This document shows, piece by piece, positions 1-6,281 of a DNA stretch of 8,237 bases; the first letter of the stretch is position 1; each line of letters begins with the position of its first letter. The DNA comes from Nitrospirota bacterium (GTDB lineage Bacteria > Nitrospirota > JACRHJ01), in assembly GCA_021815285.1 (NCBI GenBank), contig JAKAHE010000088.1:1-8237 (forward strand). The letters run 5' to 3'. A program made the position numbers and the translations under genes. The notes under the pieces are model-generated. The model saw only the letters and a program-made list of their open reading frames with translations. It had not been told where the DNA came from and ran no database searches.

Positions 1-307
1 CCACGGCGAGGGCGAACATTAGGATAGGCCCGATAACCCAGTTCTGAATAAGGGAAAGCGACAGGACCTTGTAGTTTTTGAAGACTCTCCCCATCTCCTC
101 GTACCGGACCTTCGCAAGAGGCGGATACATCATCAGGATAAGACCCGCCGCGATGGGAATGGATGTGGTTCCGACCTGGAAGCGGGTAATGAAGCCGACC
201 CAGCCCTTGAAGAGATAGCCGGAACCTACGCCGACTGCCATTGCGAAAAATATCCAGAGCGTGAGATACCTGTCGAGATACGATAGCCTGCCTGCTATGC
301 CCTTCAT
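1..307 (-). CDS. acr3: Arsenite efflux permease, ACR3 family (3' end beyond the window)
   Basis: This is the N-terminal ~102 residues of an ACR3-type arsenite permease, an inner-membrane carrier that exports As(III). The reading frame is open to the left edge. It starts MKGIAGRLSYLDRYLTLWIF and contains the ACR3 hallmarks GTTSIPIAAGLILMMYPPLA (about residues 47-66), KVRYEEMGRVF and LSLIQNWVIGPILMFALA. At least three hydrophobic segments are visible (about 17-34, 48-62 and 82-101). The ATG overlaps the TGA of the upstream arsR as ATGA, so translation is probably coupled and the gene relies on the arsR promoter. The metalloid-binding cysteine typical of ACR3 lies further downstream and is not in the window. 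The family call is firm; the completeness of the gene cannot be judged. Confidence 0.93.
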   Translation of the reverse strand, partial: MKGIAGRLSYLDRYLTLWIFFAMAVGVGSGYLFKGWVGFITRFQVGTTSIPIAAGLILMMYPPLAKVRYEEMGRVFKNYKVLSLSLIQNWVIGPILMFALAV

Positions 308-696
308 CGATACATCTCCTTATTCGCGTATTGCTTCAGGGCGCACCCGTTTCCGCCCTTGGCGGCGCGGAATTCCTCAAGGCGTTTTTTGTCCTCGGCA
401 ACCTTTTCCCCCGTGGCGCCTTCGAGCGCGGTCGGCAGCAATATCCGGCTCGTTATGGCTGAGAAATCGAGGTCGTAGTGGTTCCATCGGCCCTTTTTGC
501 GGTCTTTGATAAATCCCGCGTCCTTGAGGATGGCAAGGTGAAAGGATATATTCGGCTGGTTCATCTCAAGCGCCGCGGTTATGTCGCATACGCAGAGTTC
601 TCCGCCCTCCAGGAGTTTCAATATCCTGAGGCGCGTCTCGTCGGACAACGCCTTGAAGAGATATAGGGTCTTTTCCAAGGTCTTCGCTCCTTGCAT
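304..696 (-). CDS. arsR: ArsR/SmtB-family arsenic-responsive repressor
   Basis: A 130-residue winged-helix repressor that should release its operator when arsenite binds. The motif ELCVCDI (residues 33-39) matches the As(III)-binding ELCVCDL motif, with Cys35 and Cys37. The third cysteine of the E. coli-type site is replaced by Thr40, and the only other cysteine is Cys118 near the C-terminus. The recognition helix-turn-helix spans about 43-62 (QPNISFHLAILKDAGF) and the wing about 65-77 (DRKKGRWNHYDL). The C-terminal tail (about 85-130) is charged. It overlaps acr3 by 4 nt, forming an ars operon. The start is uncertain. The ATG at 696 has no Shine-Dalgarno sequence and lies only a few bases from the predicted transcription start. 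A TTG at 678 has AAGGAG (687-692) 8 nt upstream and would give a 124-residue protein. Family assignment is secure. Confidence 0.93.
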   Translation of the reverse strand: MQGAKTLEKTLYLFKALSDETRLRILKLLEGGELCVCDITAALEMNQPNISFHLAILKDAGFIKDRKKGRWNHYDLDFSAITSRILLPTALEGATGEKVAEDKKRLEEFRAAKGGNGCALKQYANKEMYR

Positions 697-705
697 CAGT
701 TATTT

Positions 706-723
706 TTTATATTTAAATATAAA
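706..723. promoter_or_regulatory. Putative ArsR operator, 18-nt perfect palindrome
   Basis: TTTATATTTAAATATAAA is its own reverse complement over 18 nt. It sits just upstream of arsR and over the predicted -10. AT-rich inverted repeats at this position are typical of ArsR/SmtB operators. The assignment is inferred from symmetry and placement. Confidence 0.6.
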
Positions 724-739
724 CTTTTTGAAAAGTCAA
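711..739 (-). promoter_or_regulatory. Predicted sigma70-type promoter of arsR-acr3
   Basis: On the minus strand TTGACT (734-739) is followed after 17 nt by TTAAAT (711-716), or after 18 nt by TAAATA (710-715). The -10 falls inside the perfect palindrome at 706-723, so a bound repressor would block RNA polymerase. The predicted transcription start is near 704. That leaves about 8 nt before the ATG at 696 but about 26 nt before the TTG at 678. Confidence 0.6.
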
Positions 740-743
740 CGTG

Positions 744-757
744 TTTTATATATAAAA
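744..757. promoter_or_regulatory. Second AT palindrome upstream of the ars promoter
   Basis: TTTTATATATAAAA is a 14-nt perfect palindrome just upstream of the -35 and only 7 nt from the mprF stop. It shares TTATAT/ATATAA half-sites with the 706-723 palindrome. The centres are 36 nt apart, so the -35 lies between the two. It may be an auxiliary ArsR site, an UP-like element, or chance in AT-rich DNA. Confidence 0.35.
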
Positions 758-763
758 TAAATT

Positions 764-3226
764 TTAACTTACATGTGTGAAGATTCGCGCCAATTCCCTG
801 AGTGCGTCTTCCATAGACAGACCTGGCGGAGCCGCAAGGTGCCTCGGTTCCCATACGGGGTTGAATTCCTCCTTGAATTTCCTGAGGCCGGGGAGCGAAT
901 CGAAATGTTCCCGGTGGGTGTAGGGGAGGTATTTAAAGGTCTCGACGCCTTCTTTCAGATCGAGCGGCGCAGTCCCTAAGTTCAACCATTTAAAGCCTTT
1001 TTCCATTCCGTGGCGGTATATTCCGGCAAGAACTGGCATAAGCGCGTCAGCTCCGGGCCTTGTGCGTATAACTACCGGGAAAAGCTCGTGTTTTTCCTTG
1101 CACTGCCATACACGGGCGATGGCGGCGATACCGTCTTTAAACACCGCCGCGACGGGCAGGTTTTTAATCAGAAACCCGCCCGCGGACCATGTTCCATGCT
1201 CGAAATCCGCCCGCATATCCGACGGCATGGCCGCCACTCCGCCCTCGAAATATCCGAAACCGAACCCCGATTCCTCAGGGTAAATCAGTCCCGGTAAATT
1301 ATCCGTTATGGGCGCCTTCGCCGCTTCTGAGACCTTTGTCATGGTCAGCCCCATGTCGAGGTAGAACTGGCGGTTCTCGGATGTAGTGTCGTAAAATACC
1401 GGCCTGGTTCTGCGGCTTCTGTATTCAACGAAACGCCAGGCAAGCTCCGCCCGGACGGAAGGCGGCCCGACCGGGTCGCCTATGCATATGTCAAATCTTT
1501 CGCCCCGCGCCACAGGCATAAAGGAGCCAGGCTCACCCGCAGACATGGCCACGGTATTCTCGTGGAACGCCAGGTGTGAAAGCGTCTGGCCGGATTCGCA
1601 GGCAATCGCAGGCGCGTCGGGGATTTCTTCTATCCTGCGCACGGCGAGCTTCGGCGCGGGCCGTCCAAGGGCCGTGCCCGCGGCAATGAATACGAGCGCC
1701 GCCGCCGCGCCAATGGTAGTCCGGAAAAACCTCGCCGCATCTGCGAAATAGCCGAACTCGAGCCACAGTTCCCGCGTGTAATGGACATGCCTGTAAACGA
1801 ATAATCCGACAGAGGCGGAGCTTATAATCACAAGCCCGGCGGCAATCAGCCAGCCGGTAGAAAGCGGTTGTGTCTTAAGAGGCGCAGTCCTGTAGAAAAG
1901 CCTCGGGAAGGGCAGAATCCCGGCCAGCACGATGAAAAGAAATATCGCCTCCTCGTAATCTAACGCCCGCATGACAGAGAAAATAATCCCTAAGAACAGC
2001 GCAGGAATCGACAGGGAATAGGCGCCCTTGATACGCCTCTGAAGGCCCCTTGCGAGGAACAGAAGGACGATGCCGGTTATGCCCGCCATTATGTGCGCCG
2101 CCTCTACAGCCGGAAGCGGCAGCAGCGCCGACAGGGCGGACATCCTCCCGGGTGCGGCTGGCATCGCGCCCGTTACGAGGAGTATCGCCCCGGCTACGAA
2201 AACGGCTATTCCGGCAAGGTCGGGGAGCAGAGTCGGGGCCGCGCGCGAGGCCGAGAGAGCGGCATTTTTAAAGAATTCCTTGTTCCGCAGAGCCTCCTGC
2301 GTGCCGAGCATGAGTATCCCGGCAATCATCGGAAGGATATAATAAATGCCCCTGTACACGAGAAGAGACCCGAGTATTGAGGCCGGGGGCGCGTAAGGGG
2401 AGAGCATGATGAGCGCCACCATCTCGAACACGCCCAGGCCCCCCGGCGCCTGGCTTGCAAGGCCCGCAATCTGCGCGAACAGGAATATGCCGATAAAATT
2501 GGGATACGGAAAAGCAAGGTCGTGGCGCAGGAGCACAAAAAGGACGCTTCCCGCAAGGAGCCAGTCGAGCGAGGATATGCTTATCTGTGCAAGGCAGACG
2601 TAAGGGGACGGTATCTCGAACTCCATGCCGAGGAGCCGGACGGGTTTTTTTCTTATCAGGCACAAGGCGAAATAAGAGAATACGCAAAGCAGGCATACAA
2701 GTCCGACGTAGAAATCCGACGCTATTGGCAGGCGCAGTTCCGGAGGAATCATGGCAGGCCTTGAGAGAAATATCAGCGTGCCAAGGAACGAAAAGCCCGT
2801 CCAGAACGTGATGCCGTTGAACATCACGACCTTCGCCACCTCGCCTGCGGAAAGTCCCCAGGAGGAGTAGAGCCTGTACCTTACTCCGCCGCCGCTTATG
2901 GCCGAAGCGCCTATGCTGTGGCTAAGCGCGTATGCGACATAAGACGCGAAGGCGGTCCTCCTGTAGGAGAGCGTCCTGCGGATGTAGTATATGGAGATTG
3001 TGTCGTAGCCGGTGAGCGCGAGATAGCCCGCTGCGGTAAGCAGAATCGCCGCAAAGATGTCGTGCCCTGGCAGGTTTATTATGTGTGCGATAATCTCGTG
3101 GTAGTGATATTTCCTGAGGGCGTGGTAAAGGACGAACAGCGCGGCCAGGAAAAGCGCCCCTCCCAGAAAAGGCGCAAGTCTGGACAGGACGTTTTTCAGC
3201 CTGCTACGCCCAGGACTGTCCGACAT
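764..3226 (-). CDS. mprF: MprF-like bifunctional aminoacyl-phosphatidylglycerol synthase/flippase
   Basis: An 820-residue membrane protein. The MprF family transfers an amino acid (usually Lys or Ala) from aminoacyl-tRNA to phosphatidylglycerol and flips the product, lowering negative surface charge and giving resistance to cationic peptides. The N-terminal flippase half shows SHSIGASAISGGGVRYRLYS with GLS (about 102-125) and APGGLGVFE (260-268). Many hydrophobic segments run to about residue 520, including about 336-354, 375-393, 404-418, 427-440, 459-478 and 503-519. The C-terminal GNAT-like domain (DUF2156, about 530-800) has CIGDPVGPP (581-589), RPVFYDTTSEN (608-618), FYLDMGL, WLNLGTAPLD and GLRKFKEEFNPVWEPRHL (780-797). 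It lacks a clear LRxxxxRxxRxG basic helix after residue 645 and the usual DLMR, so its amino-acid substrate is open. The ATG lies inside pyk (23-nt overlap) with AAGG 6 nt upstream, so co-expression with pyk is likely. Confidence 0.88.
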   Translation of the reverse strand: MSDSPGRSRLKNVLSRLAPFLGGALFLAALFVLYHALRKYHYHEIIAHIINLPGHDIFAAILLTAAGYLALTGYDTISIYYIRRTLSYRRTAFASYVAYALSHSIGASAISGGGVRYRLYSSWGLSAGEVAKVVMFNGITFWTGFSFLGTLIFLSRPAMIPPELRLPIASDFYVGLVCLLCVFSYFALCLIRKKPVRLLGMEFEIPSPYVCLAQISISSLDWLLAGSVLFVLLRHDLAFPYPNFIGIFLFAQIAGLASQAPGGLGVFEMVALIMLSPYAPPASILGSLLVYRGIYYILPMIAGILMLGTQEALRNKEFFKNAALSASRAAPTLLPDLAGIAVFVAGAILLVTGAMPAAPGRMSALSALLPLPAVEAAHIMAGITGIVLLFLARGLQRRIKGAYSLSIPALFLGIIFSVMRALDYEEAIFLFIVLAGILPFPRLFYRTAPLKTQPLSTGWLIAAGLVIISSASVGLFVYRHVHYTRELWLEFGYFADAARFFRTTIGAAAALVFIAAGTALGRPAPKLAVRRIEEIPDAPAIACESGQTLSHLAFHENTVAMSAGEPGSFMPVARGERFDICIGDPVGPPSVRAELAWRFVEYRSRRTRPVFYDTTSENRQFYLDMGLTMTKVSEAAKAPITDNLPGLIYPEESGFGFGYFEGGVAAMPSDMRADFEHGTWSAGGFLIKNLPVAAVFKDGIAAIARVWQCKEKHELFPVVIRTRPGADALMPVLAGIYRHGMEKGFKWLNLGTAPLDLKEGVETFKYLPYTHREHFDSLPGLRKFKEEFNPVWEPRHLAAPPGLSMEDALRELARIFTHVS

Positions 3227-4625
3227 GGTGCACCTTCAGGAGGTTCGTGCCGGAGCCGTAAGGCACCCCGAGCGTCACGACGATTGCGTCTCCGTGCCGC
3301 ACCAGACCCCGGCCAAGGGCCGCCCGCTCCACCTCGCGTATCATGGCGTCCGTGTCCCGCTCTTCCCGGACAATCATCGGGATTACTCCGAAATAAAGCC
3401 TCATCCTCCTGAACGTCTTCTCGGAGGGCGTCGCGGCTATCACAGAGACCATGGGCCTGTATTTCGATATTCTCAGGGCGGTGTCTCCGCTCCTTGTAAA
3501 ACAGATTATGGCCTTCGCGCCTATGGCGTCCGCGCTCCGGCAGGCTGATACGGCGATGACCTCCACGGGCGTTGCCGCCGCATCCGTATAGTGGGCGGAA
3601 GAACCCGATGCGGCTTTAGCCGCCTCCGCGTTTGAGGCTATCCTGTCCATCATCATGGCCGACGCGACGGGATATTTCCCGGAAGCCGTCTCCCCGGAGA
3701 GCATCAGGGCGTCCGTGCCGTCCAGCACCGCTCCGACAACGTCCGAGGCCTCAGCCCTTGTGGGTCGAGGGTTCCATATCATGGACTCCAGCATCTGCGT
3801 CGCGGTTATGACGGGTTTTTTCATCTCGTGGCACAGCTTTATTACCCGTTTCTGGACGAACGGGACTTTTTCAAGACGCATCTCCACGCCGAGATCCCCC
3901 CGCGCGACCATCACCGCGTCGGAGTTCCTTATAATCTCCTTTATCTCCCGGAGGGCCTCCGGGCGTTCTATCTTCGAAACCACCGGCACGTCCGAACCCA
4001 GCTCGGCAATATTCTTCTTCAGCATAAGCGGGTCGGAAGCCTTCCTTACAAACGACAGGGCGATATAATCCACATCCTCTTCCACCAGGAGCTTCAGGTC
4101 CTCGAAATCCTTCTCCGTCATGGTGGGAAGCTCAAGCGGGAGACCGGGGAAGTTTACCCCCTTGTGTTCCAGGAGCATTCCGCCCTTCACGACCTTAGCC
4201 CGCACCTCGCCCTCCGATGCGGCGATTACCCGAAGCTCCATCATCCCGTCGTCAATCAGGATACGGGAGCCGCGCCTTAAATCCGCCCCGAGTTTCTCGT
4301 AGCTGACGTGTATACGCCCTGCGTCCCCTGTTATCTCTTCGGAGGTAAGGTATACCGTGCCGCCCTCGTCAAGCCTTGTCTTTCCGCCCGCAAGTCTGCC
4401 TACCCGAACCTTGGGCCCGCCAAGGTCTCCCAGTATGCAGAAAGGCTCCGCCATGCCGGATTTTGCGAGATTTCTTATCCGCCGGATAAGCCCGCGTTTC
4501 TCCTCCGCGTCCCCGTGGGACATGTTCAGCCGGAAGCAATCCACGCCCGCCTTTACAAGCTCAATGAGCTTCTCTTCGCTGCCGGATGCCGGGCCGACCG
4601 TAGCAACAACTTTTGTGCGCGCCAT
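3204..4625 (-). CDS. pyk: Pyruvate kinase
   Basis: A 473-residue cytoplasmic glycolytic enzyme that converts phosphoenolpyruvate and ADP to pyruvate and ATP; the usual bacterial length is about 470. The N-terminus TKVVATVGPAS and FRLNMSHG (31-38, with Arg32, Asn34, Ser36 and His37) are typical. LGDLGGPKVRVG (65-76) corresponds to the DLxGPKIRxG element. A B-domain cap spans about 78-165. The active-site signature VPVVSKIERPEAL holds Lys218 and the Mg2+ ligand Glu220. ARGDLGVE (241-248) holds Asp244, and ITATQMLESM (273-282) follows. A C-terminal domain (about 345-473) ends GVPYGSGTNLLKVH, the usual allosteric-domain end. Every catalytic residue I can place is present. It is first in a likely pyk-mprF transcript. 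The start has AAGGGG 12 nt upstream, a long spacing, but the protein start matches the family exactly. Confidence 0.97.
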   Translation of the reverse strand: MARTKVVATVGPASGSEEKLIELVKAGVDCFRLNMSHGDAEEKRGLIRRIRNLAKSGMAEPFCILGDLGGPKVRVGRLAGGKTRLDEGGTVYLTSEEITGDAGRIHVSYEKLGADLRRGSRILIDDGMMELRVIAASEGEVRAKVVKGGMLLEHKGVNFPGLPLELPTMTEKDFEDLKLLVEEDVDYIALSFVRKASDPLMLKKNIAELGSDVPVVSKIERPEALREIKEIIRNSDAVMVARGDLGVEMRLEKVPFVQKRVIKLCHEMKKPVITATQMLESMIWNPRPTRAEASDVVGAVLDGTDALMLSGETASGKYPVASAMMMDRIASNAEAAKAASGSSAHYTDAAATPVEVIAVSACRSADAIGAKAIICFTRSGDTALRISKYRPMVSVIAATPSEKTFRRMRLYFGVIPMIVREERDTDAMIREVERAALGRGLVRHGDAIVVTLGVPYGSGTNLLKVHHVGQSWA

Positions 4626-4631
4626 AAATAA

Positions 4632-4661
4632 TTGAATCCCCTTGTGTCTGTGTGTTATACT
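4632..4661 (+). promoter_or_regulatory. Predicted promoter of the lipoprotein gene
   Basis: TTGAAT (4632-4637) and TATACT (4656-4661) are separated by 18 nt. Transcription would start near 4668, giving a leader of about 45 nt before the TTG start at 4713. The -10 overlaps the opposite-strand -10 of pyk. Confidence 0.6.
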
Positions 4662-4683
4662 CCCGTTCCAATAATTATAGCAA
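4654..4683 (-). promoter_or_regulatory. Predicted promoter of pyk-mprF
   Basis: On the minus strand TTGCTA (4678-4683) and TATAAC (4654-4659) are separated by 18 nt. Transcription would start near 4647, about 22 nt before the pyk ATG and just upstream of its AAGGGG. It faces away from the lipoprotein promoter and shares four -10 base pairs with it. Confidence 0.55.
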
Positions 4684-4712
4684 CTGCCTTAATTATATTT
4701 GGAGAAGCCCGC

Positions 4713-5783
4713 TTGAGAAAGAAATTTTTTTTAATCACCGTCCTGATTATAGCCGCATTTATAGCTTCCTGCGGCAGGAAAGGGGACTTAATCATACCGG
4801 GGACCGTGCTCCCGAAGCCCGTTACCGGGCTTTCCGTGGATCTGAAATCCGCGGCTGTCATACTCTCCTGGACTGCGCCCGACAAGAATACAAGAGACGA
4901 CCCGCTTACGGACCTTGCGGGGTTTCTCGTGCTCCGCGCGGATGCCCCTGCGGGCGGGACGGGCTGCCCGTGCGCGTTTCAGAAAGCGGGATATGTAGAC
5001 CTTGAGTATCCAAGAGATGCGGCTATTAACGGCAGAAAGGTCGTCTGGGCGGACAGGACGGGTATCTTCGGCGGGAGATACGTATACAGGGTAATACCAA
5101 TGAACAAAGACGGCTTTTACGGCCAGGCCGCGCAGACGCTCCCGGTGGATTTCCTTATGCCGCCGGAGAAAATATCGAATCTCGCGGCCTTCGCGGGAAA
5201 CATGACGGCCCTCCTGTCCTGGAGCATCCCGACGAAAGACGAGGGCGGAAGGGCGATGAACGACCTTGCCGGATATAATGTCTACAGGCATGAACAGGGC
5301 GCAAAAACGAAGACAAAAATAAACGCCAGGCCCGTAAAAGAGAATAAATTCACCGATTCCGGGCTTGTAAACCGGGAGACGTATTGCTACTCCGTAACCG
5401 CGCTAAGGGGCAAGGAGCCGCCGCTGACAGAGGGGGATTATTCGGAAGAAACCTGCGTAACGCCAGCCAAGACACAGGCCCCGCCGCCGCCGGGGGGACT
5501 TCGGGCCGTCGGAGGCGAAGAAATGGTGTTTCTGTCCTGGGAGCCGTCATTCGAGCCTGACGTTGCCGGGTATAATATTTACCGTAAGGCCGCCGGCGAG
5601 GGGTTCAAAAGGCTTAACGCGGCGCTTGTCGGGAGGATAACATACACGGACAAAGACGTTAAACCGGGGGTTAAATATACTTATTACGTGACGGCAGTCG
5701 ATAATGCCGTCCCGCCGAACGAGAGTGCGCCGTCCAAGAAAAAGATGGCAATCCCGCAGGCCGAGCCGCCGGGACTAAAATAA
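4713..5783 (+). CDS. Lipoprotein with LptM-like N-terminus and three fibronectin type III-like domains
   Basis: A predicted 356-residue exported lipoprotein. The signal peptide is MRKKFFLITVLIIAAF with lipobox I17-A18-S19-C20, so the mature protein would be acylated at Cys20. The first mature residues, CGRKGDLIIPG, resemble the CGxKGPLYxP motif of LptM (YifL), a small lipoprotein that helps mature the LPS transporter LptD. Three fibronectin III-like repeats follow. They span about 35-148 (VILSWTAP...GGRYVYRVIPMN), 150-252 (ALLSWSIP...LAGYNVYR...YCYSVTAL) and 255-347 (VFLSWEPS...VAGYNIYR...YTYYVTAVDN). Cys85 and Cys87 form a CPC in repeat 1, and Cys225 and Cys248 flank the end of repeat 2. I chose the TTG at 4713 because GGAG (4701-4704) lies 8 nt upstream and it begins a proper signal peptide; the longer in-frame start at 4632 lies on the -35. 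The function is unknown, and a surface or periplasmic scaffold role is only inference. Confidence 0.85.
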   Translation: MRKKFFLITVLIIAAFIASCGRKGDLIIPGTVLPKPVTGLSVDLKSAAVILSWTAPDKNTRDDPLTDLAGFLVLRADAPAGGTGCPCAFQKAGYVDLEYPRDAAINGRKVVWADRTGIFGGRYVYRVIPMNKDGFYGQAAQTLPVDFLMPPEKISNLAAFAGNMTALLSWSIPTKDEGGRAMNDLAGYNVYRHEQGAKTKTKINARPVKENKFTDSGLVNRETYCYSVTALRGKEPPLTEGDYSEETCVTPAKTQAPPPPGGLRAVGGEEMVFLSWEPSFEPDVAGYNIYRKAAGEGFKRLNAALVGRITYTDKDVKPGVKYTYYVTAVDNAVPPNESAPSKKKMAIPQAEPPGLK

Positions 5784-5816
5784 CCAGCGTATGCGCCGCT
5801 ACAGATGCCGTGGCCT

Positions 5817-5837
5817 AAATAAACCCCGGCATGGGGT
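5817..5837 (-). terminator. Weak intrinsic terminator for the small minus-strand ORF
   Basis: Read on the minus strand, ACCCC-ATGCC-GGGGT forms a 5-bp stem with a 5-nt loop (5823-5837) followed by TTATTT. The stem is short and the T tract interrupted. It lies just beyond the stop of the 58-codon ORF, where a terminator would be expected. Confidence 0.35.
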
Positions 5838-5855
5838 GAGTGTTATAACCAGTTC

Positions 5856-6032
5856 CTACGGTCTTATTGAACCCTCGCCTATGCGAGGCAGGCCGTTCTT
5901 TTCATACTCCAGGAAAAAGGCCGTGAACGTGACGTTTATGCCGTTCCTGACGTGCGCGCCAAGCCTCCCGACCGGAAAACCTCTCCTCTTTATTTTCAGC
6001 GTAAGTTTAGAATTGGCGTGAACTGTATTCAT
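5856..6032 (-). CDS. Possible small protein, 58 residues, unrecognised
   Basis: I do not recognise this ORF. It reads MNTVHANSKLTLKIKRRGFP and continues with VGRLGAHVRNGINVTF to an end at GEGSIRP. It is basic, has no cysteine, no membrane segment and no signal peptide. Support for a real gene is contextual. AAAGGGG (6038-6044) lies 5 nt before the ATG, a perfect TTGACA -35 lies upstream (6099-6104), and a weak terminator lies downstream. A longer in-frame start at 6059 lacks such a site. It is divergent from the outer-membrane protein gene. The same DNA is also open on the plus strand, so it could instead be a non-coding or repeated element. There is no homology evidence either way. Confidence 0.4.
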   Translation of the reverse strand: MNTVHANSKLTLKIKRRGFPVGRLGAHVRNGINVTFTAFFLEYEKNGLPRIGEGSIRP

Positions 6033-6075
6033 AGAATCCCCTTTCGTAATAGTAATCAATAGCTGTAATAATTAA

Positions 6076-6104
6076 AATTTCGCATGAAATTGTTTTTTTG
6101 TCAA
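6076..6104 (-). promoter_or_regulatory. Candidate promoter of the small ORF
   Basis: A consensus -35 TTGACA (6099-6104) is followed after 17 nt by GAAATT (6076-6081), a poor -10 match preceded by an extended TGC. Transcription would start near 6069, leaving about 37 nt to the ATG. Read on the plus strand the same DNA is AATTTC-GCAT-GAAATT followed by seven T within eight bases (to 6099). This is a weak terminator-like hairpin, an alternative explanation for the T run. Confidence 0.4.
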
Positions 6105-6185
6105 GAGCAATTATTGTTTTATTGTGTGCATGAAGTAAAAAATCCTGAATCAGGCCGGCCTTAATTTTAAAATCATCCATAATTA

Positions 6186-6214
6186 TTGCTTTTACAAAAT
6201 AATTATGTTATAAA
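6186..6214 (+). promoter_or_regulatory. Predicted promoter of the outer-membrane protein gene
   Basis: TTGCTT (6186-6191) and TATAAA (6209-6214) are separated by 17 nt, with an extended -10 TGT directly before the -10. Transcription would start near 6221, about 60 nt before the GTG start at 6282. The surrounding 6060-6220 is strongly AT-rich. Confidence 0.7.
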
Positions 6215-6281
6215 ACCGGAATTATTGAAGGAAACTTACAGAGTTTATAAAGCGAAAGGGAAACCAAAAAAGGAGGCACGG

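Noticed and set aside
2918..3412. Plus-strand open frame of 164 codons
   Set aside because: It is antisense to the junction of pyk and mprF, both of which are well supported, and gives a charged sequence without domain features.
4632..4712. 27-codon N-terminal extension of the lipoprotein gene from a TTG at 4632
   Set aside because: This TTG is the predicted -35 box and has no ribosome site. The extension would bury the signal peptide. The TTG at 4713 has GGAG at 8 nt.
5873..5888. Perfect hairpin CCTCGC-CTAT-GCGAGG as a terminator for the lipoprotein gene
   Set aside because: It is about 90 nt past the stop, the stem is only 6 bp, and no T tract follows directly. It also lies inside the small minus-strand ORF.
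6186..6281. 32-codon N-terminal extension of the barrel protein from a TTG at 6186
   Set aside because: The codon coincides with the -35 hexamer, so it would not be transcribed. The GTG at 6282 has AAGGAGG and starts a clean signal peptide.
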